Below the pieces are notes generated by a model, which was not told the DNA's origin, made no database searches, and saw only the letters and a list, made by a program, of their open reading frames with translations. Positions 8,001-19,324 of a stretch of DNA of 64,000 nucleotides are shown in pieces. The position numbers and the translations under genes were made by a program. How positions within the stretch are numbered: the first letter of the stretch is position 1; each line of letters opens with the position of its first letter. The DNA lies in contig JAJYNO010000021.1 of NCBI GenBank assembly GCA_021786295.1, positions 30,026-94,025 on the forward strand. The letters run 5' to 3'. The DNA comes from a bacterium. GTDB lineage: Bacteria; Elusimicrobiota; Elusimicrobia; Elusimicrobiales; UBA9959.

Positions 8001-9598
8001 ACGGCCTCCTCTCCCGCCTCGCGCATGGCAGGCAGCTCGACGACGAACGCCGCTCCGCCGCCGGGCACGTTCTCCGCGCGTATGGTCCCCTTATGTTCCT
8101 GTATTATGCCGTAAGAGACTGACAGCCCCAGCCCCGTGCCCTTGCCGGACGGCTTCGTTGTGAAGAACGGCTCGAATATCCTGTCCAGGTTCTCCACCGG
8201 GATGCCGGTGCCGTTGTCCTCGAAGCGCAGCGTCACCCTGCCGTCCGCAGCGGAGGCCAGCACCCGCAGCCGGCCGCCCTTCCCGCCCTCCATGGCGTGG
8301 CAGGCGTTCATAACCACGTTCAGGAACACCTGCTGCAGCTGACCGCCGTCGCCGCGCACCTTTGGCAGCCCAGGAGCGAGGGACCTCTCCACCGCTATGC
8401 CGGCGCGGCGCAGCTCGAACGCCGCCAGCCGCAACGCGGACTCCAGGGCGCCGGCCAGGTCCACCGGCTCGCTTTTCCCCATCCCGCCCCGCCCGAAGCG
8501 GAGCAGGTCCTGCACGATGTCGCGCAGGCGCCTGCTCTCCCGCAGTATCGTCTCCGCGTCTTCGCGCTGCTGGCCTGAGAGGCCGCTCTTCAGCAGCATC
8601 TCGGCGAAACCCATGATGCCGCCCAGCGGGTTGTTTATCTCGTGCGCTATGCCGGCAGAAAGCTGCCCCACCGCGGCCAGCCTCTCCGAGCGCACCAGCT
8701 GCGCCTGCATCCCCTGTATCTCCTTCAGGCGCTCCCCGAGCCGCCGGTAGAGCTCGGCGTTCCTGATGGCCTGCGAGATCTGCGAGCAGAAGACCGCGGC
8801 GTAGCGCAGGTCGGCCGCCGTGAACTGTTCGGGCCGCCCGACCCTGTTGACGTTCAGGACCCCCAGCAGCCCGGCATCGGCATACAACGGGTATACTATG
8901 GCGGAAGTTATGGCGTACGAACTCTCCAGGCCTCCGAAGCGCGGGTCGTCTTTCAGAGGCCCGTTTATTATAACCGGCTCGCCGTCCTGCGCCACCAGTC
9001 CGGCCACACTCTCGCCAGGCAGCAGGCAGGCGTTGCCCCGTTCCCGCGAAAGCCCGGCCGCCGCGGCCACTTCCAGGCAGCCGGATCCCGAGCGCAGCAT
9101 GATGGACGCGTCGTCGGCCTTCAGCACCTTCACCGCGAGGCCGGCCACCAGCGGAAGCAGTTCTTCCAGCTTAAGCGAGGAGAGCACGGCCTTGCTGCTC
9201 TCGTAGACCCCCAGCACGGCCTTCAGTTCGGTCTTCTCCAGCGCCTTTTCCACCAGCGCGGCCATCTCGTCCAGGTTGAAGGGCTTCTGGATGAAGTCAT
9301 AGGCGCCTTTCTTCATAGCGCCCACGGCCGTCTCTATAGTGCCGAAGCCGGTGGACATTATGACCTCCACGCCGGGGTCCAGCTTCTTGAGGGCTTCAAG
9401 CATCTGGATCCCGCCCATCTTCGGCATCTTCACGTCGCTGATCACCAGCTGGAACCTCTCTGCGCGCAGCCTGGCCATGGCCTCCTCGCCGTTGGCCGCG
9501 GAGGCGACCTCGTAGCCGCGCTGGCCCAGCTCGAACGCCAGCATCTCCCGCATGCCCGGTTCGTCGTCCACCACGAGTATCTTCGCCAAAAAGTCCAT
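7997..9598 (-). CDS. Receiver-GAF-histidine kinase hybrid
   Basis: A 533-residue soluble protein. The N-terminal receiver has D11/D12 and phospho-acceptor D55 ([11 protein letters not shown]). A GAF-like domain (about 135-275) follows, with motifs such as ESVAGLVA and [18 protein letters not shown]. The HisKA domain has H319 in [13 protein letters not shown], and the HATPase shows [25 protein letters not shown] and GTGLGLS. With the receiver in front of the kinase, phosphorylation of D55 probably tunes kinase activity. The start ATG at 9598 follows GGGAGG by 8 bases; a GTG three codons earlier lies inside that SD and is unlikely. The stop overlaps the next receiver by 4 bases. Confidence 0.92.
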   Translation of the reverse strand: MDFLAKILVVDDEPGMREMLAFELGQRGYEVASAANGEEAMARLRAERFQLVISDVKMPKMGGIQMLEALKKLDPGVEVIMSTGFGTIETAVGAMKKGAYDFIQKPFNLDEMAALVEKALEKTELKAVLGVYESSKAVLSSLKLEELLPLVAGLAVKVLKADDASIMLRSGSGCLEVAAAAGLSRERGNACLLPGESVAGLVAQDGEPVIINGPLKDDPRFGGLESSYAITSAIVYPLYADAGLLGVLNVNRVGRPEQFTAADLRYAAVFCSQISQAIRNAELYRRLGERLKEIQGMQAQLVRSERLAAVGQLSAGIAHEINNPLGGIMGFAEMLLKSGLSGQQREDAETILRESRRLRDIVQDLLRFGRGGMGKSEPVDLAGALESALRLAAFELRRAGIAVERSLAPGLPKVRGDGGQLQQVFLNVVMNACHAMEGGKGGRLRVLASAADGRVTLRFEDNGTGIPVENLDRIFEPFFTTKPSGKGTGLGLSVSYGIIQEHKGTIRAENVPGGGAAFVVELPAMREAGEEAV

Positions 9599-9617
9599 GA
9601 CCCTCACCTCCCGTCTC

Positions 9618-10238
9618 TTACGCCCCCTCCGGGACCAGCTTGCGCAGACTTTCCGAGAGCGCGGACAGCTCGAACGGCTTGGCCAGGAAGGCGTCGGCCC
9701 CTGCCGCGAGGATCTCGCTGCCGGAATCCGCCGTATTGTAGCCGGTGGTAGCCAATATCTTGACGTCCCCCATATCCGCGTCCTCGCGTATCATGGCGCA
9801 GACCTTGAAGCCGTCCAGCATCGGCAGCTGCAGGTCCAGCAGTATCAGCGAGGGGCGGAAAGAGTAGATCTTCGCCCCGGCCTCGAAACCGTCCACAGCC
9901 TCCGCCACCTCCGCCCGTGGATACTCGCGGGTCACCACCCGTTTCACCAGCCCGCGTATCTCCGCGTCGTCGTCCACTATAAGTATCCTGAGCGGCGCGC
10001 CGGTCCCCAGTTCCGGCGGGACCGGAATGTTGTGCTCCCGCATGAAAGCGGCCAGGTCGCTGTCCCATACTCTGCGATGGCCGCCGCCGGTCGTGAAAAA
10101 ACGCAGTTTCCCTTCCTCCATCCAGCGTATTATTGTTGGCGGAGTTACATGGCAGAGGCGCCCCACTTCGTGGGTTCCAAAAGCTTTTTTTACTTTCTTT
10201 TCTTTCATACCTTTTGTTTCTTTTATTACCTTTGTCAT
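9618..10238 (-). CDS. HTH (MerR/BldC-like) - receiver fusion regulator
   Basis: A 206-residue protein with reversed response-regulator order. The N-terminal helix-turn-helix (about 18-65) shows THEVGRLCHVTPPTIIRWM and a basic wing GGGHRRV, as in excisionase/BldC/MerR-like DNA-binding domains. A receiver follows with D89-D91 (IVDDD), phospho-acceptor D135 (LLDLQLP), T164/T165 and K187 (AKPF). It is the first gene of the signalling cluster and the only member with a DNA-binding domain, so it is the likely transcriptional output. The start is uncertain: ATG 10238 lacks a ribosome-binding site, and ATG 10208 has AAAGG only one base upstream. The preceding terminator ends about 12 bases before 10238, so the transcript may be leaderless or nearly so. 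Confidence 0.85.
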   Translation of the reverse strand: MTKVIKETKGMKEKKVKKAFGTHEVGRLCHVTPPTIIRWMEEGKLRFFTTGGGHRRVWDSDLAAFMREHNIPVPPELGTGAPLRILIVDDDAEIRGLVKRVVTREYPRAEVAEAVDGFEAGAKIYSFRPSLILLDLQLPMLDGFKVCAMIREDADMGDVKILATTGYNTADSGSEILAAGADAFLAKPFELSALSESLRKLVPEGA

Positions 10239-10249
10239 GTCAAGGATAT

Positions 10250-10286
10250 AAAATAAGGAAGGGCCGGCTTTTCGGCCGGCCCTTCC
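10250..10286 (-). terminator. Intrinsic terminator of the second clostripain-like gene
   Basis: A 12-bp perfect stem (GGAAGGGCCGGC/GCCGGCCCTTCC, 10257-10268 with 10275-10286). On the minus strand it is followed by TTATTTTAT. It lies between the stop at 10310 and the start of the next minus-strand gene. Confidence 0.7.
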
Positions 10287-10309
10287 GGGATACGCTGAAC
10301 TGAACTATC

Positions 10310-11581
10310 TCAATTCTCGTACCACTTTATGAACTCTTCCCACTGGGAGGCCTTGGCCCACTGCAGGTCGTTATAGGCGCTCTCGAAGCCGTAGGTAGGC
10401 ATATAGGCGTCTATGCCGTGGGAGTTGGTATAGCCGCTGCCCACCGGCCTGTTGACGAGCACCAGCGTGTTGCTGATGTAGTCCATCAGGGCCTGGGCGG
10501 CGGACTTCACGGCCGGGCTCTTCGTGGTCTGGCTCATCAGCGAAGCGAAGTGCCAGATGTCGTGGTTGTCGGCCACGGCGTAGCTCTGCGAGTTGTTGAT
10601 CGCGTTCTTGACCGTGTCCTTGTCTCCGGCCTGCATCATCGCGCTGGCGAAGTTGTTCATCAGCACGGTGAACTGCGGGATAGCGGCGGACTTCACCAGG
10701 CTCTGCGTGGAGCCCTGGTTGCCCTCCTGCTGGTAGTGGTCGGCGTAGGCGTTCACGGCCAGCTCGCCCACCTGCTCCGGGGTCATGGAGGGGTTGGCCG
10801 CCAGGGGCCCCAGGAAGGTGTTGTAGGTGTAGCCGTCGCCGGGCTCGGTCTCTTCGGAGCCCACGATATAGGTCACGTAGTCCTTGATCTCGTAGTCCAC
10901 CTCGGCCATCTGCATCAGGCAGGCGTCGGAGCCGTACACGTCCACGCCGCCGACCTGCTTGAGGATCTGCCCCATCTGAGGGGTGTTGATGTGGTTGCCG
11001 GTCTCGTCGTCGTAGGAGATGCCCTTGGTGACGCCCTGGGGCATGGACTTGTCCCAGCCGGAACCGTGGTTCCAGATGATCAGCATGTAGTGCTTGGCCG
11101 GGTAGTTCTGCTTGGCCCAGTTGACGAAGTCGACCACGCTGGTATAGTTGCCCATGTCCACGCTGCCCATGTCCTGCAGGACCGGGGAGGTGACGGTGTT
11201 GGTGTCGTTGTCCTTCTTTATAAGGAAGCGGCGGGTGCCGGTGAAGGGAACATCGCCGTAGCCGGAGACCAGGCCGGTCTCGGTGACGACGTTGATCCTG
11301 CTGGTGGAGCCCACCTGCTCCATCTCGTTCATATCCTTTACCGCGTAAGGGGCCAGGTTGTTCTTGCCGTTGACGAAGACCATGATGGTCCAGTCCTTGG
11401 CGGACCGGGACGCGGCCACGGAGTTCGCATCGGCTTTCACGGGCGCGGGCACATTGACGGCCTGCGCGGCTATTTCCTGGTTGAGGCTGGTCTTGTTGGG
11501 GGAATCAAAAGAGATCTCCGCCGACACCAGGGGGGAAACCATCGCTACTATACCTAACGCTGCAGCTGCTTTCCTTAACAT
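10310..11581 (-). CDS. Secreted clostripain-family (C11) cysteine peptidase, copy 2
   Basis: A 423-residue paralogue of the protein at 2667-3938. It has a signal peptide (MLRKAAAALGIVAMVSPLVSA), the shared core DWTIMVFVNGKNN, dyad residues H172 (IIWNHGSGW) and C221 (GSDACLMQ), and the shared block IVGSEETEPGDGYTYNTFLG. Both copies have exactly the same length. They differ mainly in the pro-region after the signal peptide and in the last 150 residues. The start at 11581 has GGAGG 5 bases upstream. A clear promoter (TTGACT, 18 bases, TATAAT) lies at 11647-11676. It has its own terminator. It is probably an exported protease, with the substrate unknown. Confidence 0.88.
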   Translation of the reverse strand: MLRKAAAALGIVAMVSPLVSAEISFDSPNKTSLNQEIAAQAVNVPAPVKADANSVAASRSAKDWTIMVFVNGKNNLAPYAVKDMNEMEQVGSTSRINVVTETGLVSGYGDVPFTGTRRFLIKKDNDTNTVTSPVLQDMGSVDMGNYTSVVDFVNWAKQNYPAKHYMLIIWNHGSGWDKSMPQGVTKGISYDDETGNHINTPQMGQILKQVGGVDVYGSDACLMQMAEVDYEIKDYVTYIVGSEETEPGDGYTYNTFLGPLAANPSMTPEQVGELAVNAYADHYQQEGNQGSTQSLVKSAAIPQFTVLMNNFASAMMQAGDKDTVKNAINNSQSYAVADNHDIWHFASLMSQTTKSPAVKSAAQALMDYISNTLVLVNRPVGSGYTNSHGIDAYMPTYGFESAYNDLQWAKASQWEEFIKWYEN

Positions 11582-11646
11582 GCACTCCTCCAATACTGCG
11601 GTTTGGTCTGGTCTGGAACCTACCCAGATATTTTAACTTCCTATTG

Positions 11647-11676
11647 ATTATAATCAAGGACAAAGGTCCCAGTCAA
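11647..11676 (-). promoter_or_regulatory. Sigma70-type promoter of clostripain copy 2
   Basis: On the minus strand, -35 TTGACT (11671-11676) and -10 TATAAT (11647-11652) are 18 bases apart. The predicted start of transcription is about 60 bases before the ATG at 11581. The spacer holds a small GGAC/GTCC inverted repeat. Confidence 0.7.
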
Positions 11677-11718
11677 GCCCTAGTCTTTCGGCCTATTGCG
11701 GCCGGGCCCGAGGTCCTA

Positions 11719-11730
11719 TTGACCAGTCAA
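11719..11730. promoter_or_regulatory. 12-bp palindrome TTGACCAGTCAA, possible operator
   Basis: A perfect inverted repeat TTGAC-N2-GTCAA lies 43 bases upstream of the -35 box of clostripain copy 2. The half sequence CCAGTCAA recurs at 11669-11676 over that -35 box. A second TTGAC-N2-GTCAA occurs at 42877-42888 in another promoter. Confidence 0.35.
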
Positions 11731-11766
11731 CAGGAAATCGCAGGCCGTGACGGCGGCCCATGGGGG

Positions 11767-11797
11767 CCGGCCATAAGCCGGCCGTTCTTTTTAGCGC
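11767..11797 (+). terminator. Plus-strand terminator-like hairpin without a plus-strand gene
   Basis: The stem GGCCGGC/GCCGGCC (5-base loop) is followed on the plus strand by GTTCTTTTT, the form of an intrinsic terminator. On the minus strand, downstream of lnt, there is no T run. No plus-strand coding gene lies upstream, so it may end a non-coding transcript from 11655 onwards. Confidence 0.5.
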
Positions 11798-11811
11798 TTT
11801 TCAAGGAAGCG

Positions 11812-13308
11812 TCAGACCAGCAGCAGGACGAGCAGGAAGGCGGAGACGGCCAGCAGGACGCCTGCGGCCAGCAGACGGCCGTAGAACGGGAAGAGGGCCC
11901 GGACGGCGTAGACCGGGGCCGAAGCGCGCAGCACCGTTCGCTCGTCCAAGGCCGTGACGGCCGTCACGCGGCCCCACGGGTCTATCACCCCGGAGATGCC
12001 GTTGTTGGCCGCGCGCGCCACCGAGCGGCGGTTCTCCACGGCGCGGAACACGCTGGCGATGAAATGCTGGTACGGGGCGGCCGTGTCCAGGTACCAGCCG
12101 TCGTTGGTGATGTTGACGAACAGGTCCGCCCCGGCGAGGGTGTCCCCCGAGAACAGGTACGGGAAGATGGACTCGTAGCAGAGCGTAGCTCCTATCTTAT
12201 AGCCACGGAAAACCATCAGCGGCTGGTCCGACGCGCCGGGCTCGAACTCCCCCAGCTCCCCCACCGGTTTTATGTACCTGCCCAGCAGACCGCGCAGCGG
12301 CACGTACTCGCCGAAAGGCACCAGTTGCCGCTTGTCGTACGAAGCCGTTATGGTGCCGGAGCTGTCCAGCAAAAAAGCCGAAACATGCTTCCCCTCTCCG
12401 CGCGAGACGGAACCGACGAAGCTGCCCTCCACCCCGGAGGAGGAGGCCGCTTTCCTGAGCCAGCCGCGGCAGGCGGAGTCGTTTATCCAGCAAGGCAGCG
12501 CGTTCTCCGGCCAGACCGCCAGGTCGGCGCCTTTCGCCTGCGCGGCCTGCAAGGCCATCAGGGCCAGTATCTTCCCGGCCTGGGTCTCGTCCCATTTGGC
12601 GTACTGGTCTATGGACGGCTGCAGCAGCGCCAAGTGCAGCACCCTTACCGGCGCCGGAACGTTCGCGAGCTCGTAACGGCCGAAGGCCCAGAGCCCGGCC
12701 AGCACCGCCGCCGCCGGCAGCATGCGCAGCGCCCGGCCAGGCCAGGAAAGCTCGCGCGCCAGCAGCGAACCGGCCAGCGCCCCACAGAAGGCCAGGGCCG
12801 CGCTCAGGCCGTACACGCCGGTGACCGAGGCTATCTGTATCAGCGGGATATAATGCCACTGCGTGTAGCCCAGCATGAACCACGGGAACCACACCGCCTT
12901 GGCGGCCAGCCACACCTTGCCGTGCTCCAGCAGGAACCAGCCCAGCGCGAAGAAGTATGGCCAGACCGCGGCGCCCGCCTTCTTCAGGTAATGGCCGTAA
13001 AGCGAGATCAGGACGAACTCAGAGGACATCAGCAGCGCCAGCAGCACCAGCCCCAGCGCCGAGACGAAAGGACCCACGCCGCCGGCGCGCATGGTGGGAT
13101 AGACCCAGTACAGGATGCCAGCGTAGAACAGGAAGCCGGCGGCCAGCCCCCCCGCCGCCGCGTCCCGGCGCCTCTTGGCCTTGAGCAGGAAATAGCACAG
13201 CGGCGCCAGCGCCACCCACGCCAGCCACCCCTGCCCGAACTTCGGGTAGCTCAGCACCAGCAACAGCGCCGTCAGCGCCGGCCACGCGATCTGTGGTATT
13301 TTCTTCAT
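11812..13308 (-). CDS. lnt: Apolipoprotein N-acyltransferase Lnt
   Basis: A 498-residue inner-membrane enzyme that adds the third acyl chain to lipoproteins, the last step of their maturation. The first 215 residues hold about six to seven membrane helices. A carbon-nitrogen hydrolase domain follows, with the complete triad E268 (VWPENALP), K326 (YDKRQLVPFGEYVP) and C377 (LCYESIFP). A final membrane helix lies at about 475-498. Length and motifs fit the family well. The gene follows secA on the same strand with a structured repeat element between them. The ATG lacks an evident ribosome-binding site. Presence of Lnt supports a diderm cell envelope. Confidence 0.95.
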   Translation of the reverse strand: MKKIPQIAWPALTALLLVLSYPKFGQGWLAWVALAPLCYFLLKAKRRRDAAAGGLAAGFLFYAGILYWVYPTMRAGGVGPFVSALGLVLLALLMSSEFVLISLYGHYLKKAGAAVWPYFFALGWFLLEHGKVWLAAKAVWFPWFMLGYTQWHYIPLIQIASVTGVYGLSAALAFCGALAGSLLARELSWPGRALRMLPAAAVLAGLWAFGRYELANVPAPVRVLHLALLQPSIDQYAKWDETQAGKILALMALQAAQAKGADLAVWPENALPCWINDSACRGWLRKAASSSGVEGSFVGSVSRGEGKHVSAFLLDSSGTITASYDKRQLVPFGEYVPLRGLLGRYIKPVGELGEFEPGASDQPLMVFRGYKIGATLCYESIFPYLFSGDTLAGADLFVNITNDGWYLDTAAPYQHFIASVFRAVENRRSVARAANNGISGVIDPWGRVTAVTALDERTVLRASAPVYAVRALFPFYGRLLAAGVLLAVSAFLLVLLLV

Positions 13309-13360
13309 CTACAGAATGGTACCGCGTCAGCGGGCATGTCCGTTTCTAAACCATGAGGGG

Positions 13361-13484
13361 ATGCGGGGGTATGGGTTCCGAAGGCTGTCACGGAGGCCCG
13401 AGCTTACGTAAGCGCGAGGGCCGAGTGACAAGGGGCGGCAACGGTGTTGCCGACCCCGTGCCTGAGGGGCCCATACCCCCGCGT
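13361..13484 (-). repeat. Structured intergenic element, copy A (secA-lnt)
   Basis: A 13-bp perfect outer stem (13363-13375 with 13470-13482) encloses two inner hairpins. The first has TGTCAC/GTGACA (13386-13391, 13425-13430) and GGCCC/GGGCC around the 18-base loop GAGCTTACGTAAGCGCGA (13400-13417). The second (13432-13457) has GGGG-C-GGCA, loop ACGGTGT, TGCC-GA-CCCC. Sequences are given on the plus strand; both flanking genes run on the minus strand. Copies B and C share the loops but not the stem sequences. Confidence 0.7.
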
Positions 13485-13496
13485 CCCCGAACACCG

Positions 13497-16121
<2,625 letters not shown>

Positions 16122-16250
16122 ATGGGCATATTAAACAACTTTTAAACGCGCTTATAAAAGGCGGTCCCGTTTTTACACCGCCGCCGGCCGGAAGCCCGTC
16201 GGCTGCGGCCCGGCATTTAAAGCGGACGTTTTATTTGCTTAAATTCTCTG

Positions 16251-17171
16251 GTGCCGAAACTCAAGGAACTGCTCCTGCGCAGCGGACCGTGCGCCGACAG
16301 CGTTACGGCGCTGCGCCTGTACCTGGCCGCGCTGAGGACCCCGCTTCTGCGCTGGACGGCGATCCTGTCCAGGCTGAAGTTCACGCCGGCCGTGCTGGAC
16401 GCGGTGCGGGCCTCGGAACTGCCGTCCGAGGAGAAAGGAGCGCTTTTTTCCGCCGCAATGACCATCTTCCGCAGCGGGCCTTCCTTTAAGACCACCGCCG
16501 CCGGCCGCACCCCCTTGACCGACACCGCCATCCTTGGCCGGCTCAGGCCCGGAAGCCTGCTGCTCGAGACCGGCGTTTCCGACGGCTCCTCCTCGCTGGC
16601 GCTGCTGGAGGCGGCCGGCGGAGCGGACGTCCGGCTCTCAGACAGACAGGCCTTCTACTCTTACGCCGACAAGGGTCCCTTCCGGATCTTCTATGGGGCC
16701 GAGAACGGCCTGCTCTCGGTCAGACTGCCCGGATTCTATCTCTGCACAGGGACGGCCGCTCCGCCACCTCCGCCGGGCGCCCGCCGGGTGGAGCTGCTCA
16801 ATCCGGTCCTGCAGCTCCGCTTCCCGGCCGTCCGGCTCGAGCAGTTCGACGTATTTTCCGGGAGGCTGGAGCGGAAGGCGGATATAATAAAATGCGCCAA
16901 CGTCCTGAACTCCGCCTATTTCTCCTACCCGGAGATAGCAGGAGCGCTGAGGAACCTCTCCGACAACCTGGCCGAAGGGGGCTGGCTTTTCGTGTCCCAG
17001 AACAACGCGCGCTACCCGAACGGGGAAGCCTATCTCGCCCTGCGCAAGGAAGGCGCGTCCCTAATTCTCCGCGAGGAGGTCAACGGCCACGAACTGCTCC
17101 CCCGGCTGCGGTCACGGGAATTCGCGGGGCTGGTTAGCGGCGCCCCCGGGGAAGACGCGCAGGCCGGTTGA
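16251..17171 (+). CDS. Class I SAM-dependent methyltransferase-like protein
   Basis: A 306-residue protein starting at GTG 16251, without a clear ribosome-binding site. A glycine-rich segment LLLETGVSDGSSSLALLEAAG (about 100-120) resembles SAM motif I. Later DIIKCANVLNSAYFSYPEI and NLSDNLAEGGWLFVSQNN look like methyltransferase motifs III-IV. The substrate is not evident. It is the first gene of a plus-strand surface-glycan group (flippase, methyltransferase, glycosyltransferase) with a 9-base gap to the flippase, so a role in surface polymer modification is plausible but inferred. Confidence 0.65.
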   Translation: MPKLKELLLRSGPCADSVTALRLYLAALRTPLLRWTAILSRLKFTPAVLDAVRASELPSEEKGALFSAAMTIFRSGPSFKTTAAGRTPLTDTAILGRLRPGSLLLETGVSDGSSSLALLEAAGGADVRLSDRQAFYSYADKGPFRIFYGAENGLLSVRLPGFYLCTGTAAPPPPPGARRVELLNPVLQLRFPAVRLEQFDVFSGRLERKADIIKCANVLNSAYFSYPEIAGALRNLSDNLAEGGWLFVSQNNARYPNGEAYLALRKEGASLILREEVNGHELLPRLRSREFAGLVSGAPGEDAQAG

Positions 17172-17180
17172 GCCCTGTCC

Positions 17181-18452
17181 ATGACAGACGGAATATTCAA
17201 CTCCCTATACCGCCGCCTCTCCGGGGAGCACCCCGGAGAGGGAGCCATCGAATTCTTGCGCAACCTGGGCTGGATAGGGGGCTGTTTCGCGCTGGCCAAG
17301 ATCGGCTCCGCTCTGGTGAACATAGCCGCCGGCAGAACGCTCGGCCCGGCCGAATTCGGGAAGGTCAACGTGCTCGTCTCCACCGGCACGATGATAGCCC
17401 CGTTCCTGATCGCCGGCCTTAACACCTCGCTCATAAAGTACGGCGCCTCGGCGGAGGACAGGACGCGCGTATTCGGGACCGCCGCGGCGCTGGTCCTGGC
17501 GCTGACGCTGGCTTCAGGCTCCCTGGTGCTGCTTTTCAGGGGCCGGCTGGGCGTTCTGCTGGGGATAGACCAGCGGACGCTGCTGCTGGCGCTGGGCTAC
17601 GCCATGGCCACGGACATCTTTCTGCTCTCCACCGCCATGCATCAGGCCGCCGGGAATTTCCGCCTGAGAGGGCTGGGCGAGATAGCCTTCAGCCTGACGC
17701 TGGCGGCGGCGTTCTTCTCCGGGATGAGGGTCTTCGGAAGGTCCTATCAGGCTATGGGCTGGGCCTATGTCCTCGCGTTCGGCGGAGTAGGCTCAGTTCT
17801 GCTGCTCAAAGCCGGCATCCTGAAAAGGACCGGCTGGCTTGGAAAGGAGAAATTCAGCTCGCTGGTAAAGTACGGCGCCTATTCGTTCGGCAGCGGGATA
17901 GGCTCGTTCCTGATACTAAACGTGCAGGGACTGATCATGAATTCCATCCTTTCTCCGGGCGAGGTCGGGAAGTACGCGGCCTACTACACGGCTACCATAG
18001 GCATAGCCGCCTATCTTGGGTATATGATAGGCACGGTCCTGTTCCCCAAGGCCTCCGCCAGCAGCAACCGCAGAAGATTGTGGAACATGACCGTCTCCGG
18101 CTGGACCGGACTCGCCCCGGCCGCGGTGCTGCTGTTCATAGCCTCGCAGGCCGCCGTGCTGACCCTGATGGGAAGGCACCAGTACGGCATGCAGCCGGGC
18201 ATGATGCTGCTCTTCGCGCTCTGCGGCGCCGTCATGATGGCGTACAGCTCCCTGGCCCAGATAGTTTTTTCGGAAGGGATAAGAGCGGCAAGGCTTTCGC
18301 TGCTGATGGCACTGGGTGGCGGAGCGATCAACCTGACCGCGTGCCTGATACTGATACCGATATTCAAAGTAAGCGGGGCCGCGATATCCTTCCTGCTCAC
18401 CTACGTTTTTCTGACGCTCTGGCTCTGGGCCGCGAAGGGTTCGTACCTCTAG
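17181..18452 (+). CDS. Wzx-like polysaccharide/oligosaccharide flippase
   Basis: A 423-residue integral membrane protein with about twelve hydrophobic helices, of the MOP (polysaccharide transport/MATE) superfamily. The N-terminal stretch LGWIGGCFALAKIGSALVNI followed by AAGRTLGPAEFGKVNV is typical of Wzx-type proteins, which flip lipid-linked sugar units across the inner membrane. The context of glycosyltransferases and methyltransferases agrees. Its start follows the previous gene by 9 bases. The transported glycan cannot be deduced. Confidence 0.85.
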   Translation: MTDGIFNSLYRRLSGEHPGEGAIEFLRNLGWIGGCFALAKIGSALVNIAAGRTLGPAEFGKVNVLVSTGTMIAPFLIAGLNTSLIKYGASAEDRTRVFGTAAALVLALTLASGSLVLLFRGRLGVLLGIDQRTLLLALGYAMATDIFLLSTAMHQAAGNFRLRGLGEIAFSLTLAAAFFSGMRVFGRSYQAMGWAYVLAFGGVGSVLLLKAGILKRTGWLGKEKFSSLVKYGAYSFGSGIGSFLILNVQGLIMNSILSPGEVGKYAAYYTATIGIAAYLGYMIGTVLFPKASASSNRRRLWNMTVSGWTGLAPAAVLLFIASQAAVLTLMGRHQYGMQPGMMLLFALCGAVMMAYSSLAQIVFSEGIRAARLSLLMALGGGAINLTACLILIPIFKVSGAAISFLLTYVFLTLWLWAAKGSYL

Positions 18453-18478
18453 TTTGATATACTTTTCACTGCGGAACG

Positions 18479-19324
18479 ATGAAAATTTTCTCTAAGATCG
18501 CCCAGAACGCCAGAGCGCACGACCGGATAGCGGGGCGCTACGAATCGGAGCACCTCGAGATCTTCAACGCTGTAGAGCAGGCCAGGCTCGGCGCCAAACT
18601 GGCGGAAGCGGCGGAGCATATCCGGGCCGGCGCCGAGGAGCGCGCCGCGCTGGACCTCGGCTGCGGGAGCGGCAACCTCACCTCGCATCTGCTGAGGCTG
18701 GGCTTCCGGGTAACGGCCGCCGATATCTCCGACAGATTCCTGGAGCTGGTGAGAGGGAAGTTCGGCGGGAACCCGCGGCTGACGACCGCTAGGATAAACG
18801 GCCGCGATCTGGCGCTCTTTCCGGATAACAGCTTCGACCTCTCTGCCGCCTATTCGGTGCTCCATCACGCGCCAGACTACCGCGGAATAGTCCGCGAAAT
18901 GGGAAGAGTGACGAAGCCCGGCGGCGTTATCTACATCGATCACGAATCCTCCCCGGCCTACTGGGGCCCCAGGCCCGAGTACGACGCCTTTATAGCGGAG
19001 GCAAGCCCGCCGCGGGCGGCGCCTCCGGCGTCCCGCTTCCTGAAATTATCCACCTACCTCGGAAAGCTGCGCCTGCTGATCGACCCGAGGTATATAGCGG
19101 AAGGCGACATCCATGTCTGGCCGGACGACCACATCGAGTGGGACGTCGTTTCCGGGATATTGGCCGCCGCCGGCTTCGAGCCGCTCTTTTCCGAAGATTA
19201 CCTGCTGTTCAGGCAAGGCTACCCGCCAGCGGTTTACGACAGGTACAAGTTCAAGTGCAGCGACATCCGGGTCTTCGCGGCGAGGAAGAAAACGGAGGCT
19301 GGGCCGCTCGGGACGGGGCGATGA
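18479..19324 (+). CDS. Class I SAM-dependent methyltransferase
   Basis: A 281-residue methyltransferase with motif I LDLGCGSGNLTSHLL (about 58-72), motif II VTAADISDRFLELV, the Methyltransf_11-type DLSAAYSVLHHAPDY and a post-motif GRVTKPGGVIYIDHE. The C-terminal third (about 180-270) is unfamiliar and may hold the substrate site. Its stop overlaps the next glycosyltransferase start by 4 bases (ATGA), so the two are coupled. A sugar or lipid-linked glycan substrate is inferred from context only. Confidence 0.85.
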   Translation: MKIFSKIAQNARAHDRIAGRYESEHLEIFNAVEQARLGAKLAEAAEHIRAGAEERAALDLGCGSGNLTSHLLRLGFRVTAADISDRFLELVRGKFGGNPRLTTARINGRDLALFPDNSFDLSAAYSVLHHAPDYRGIVREMGRVTKPGGVIYIDHESSPAYWGPRPEYDAFIAEASPPRAAPPASRFLKLSTYLGKLRLLIDPRYIAEGDIHVWPDDHIEWDVVSGILAAAGFEPLFSEDYLLFRQGYPPAVYDRYKFKCSDIRVFAARKKTEAGPLGTGR

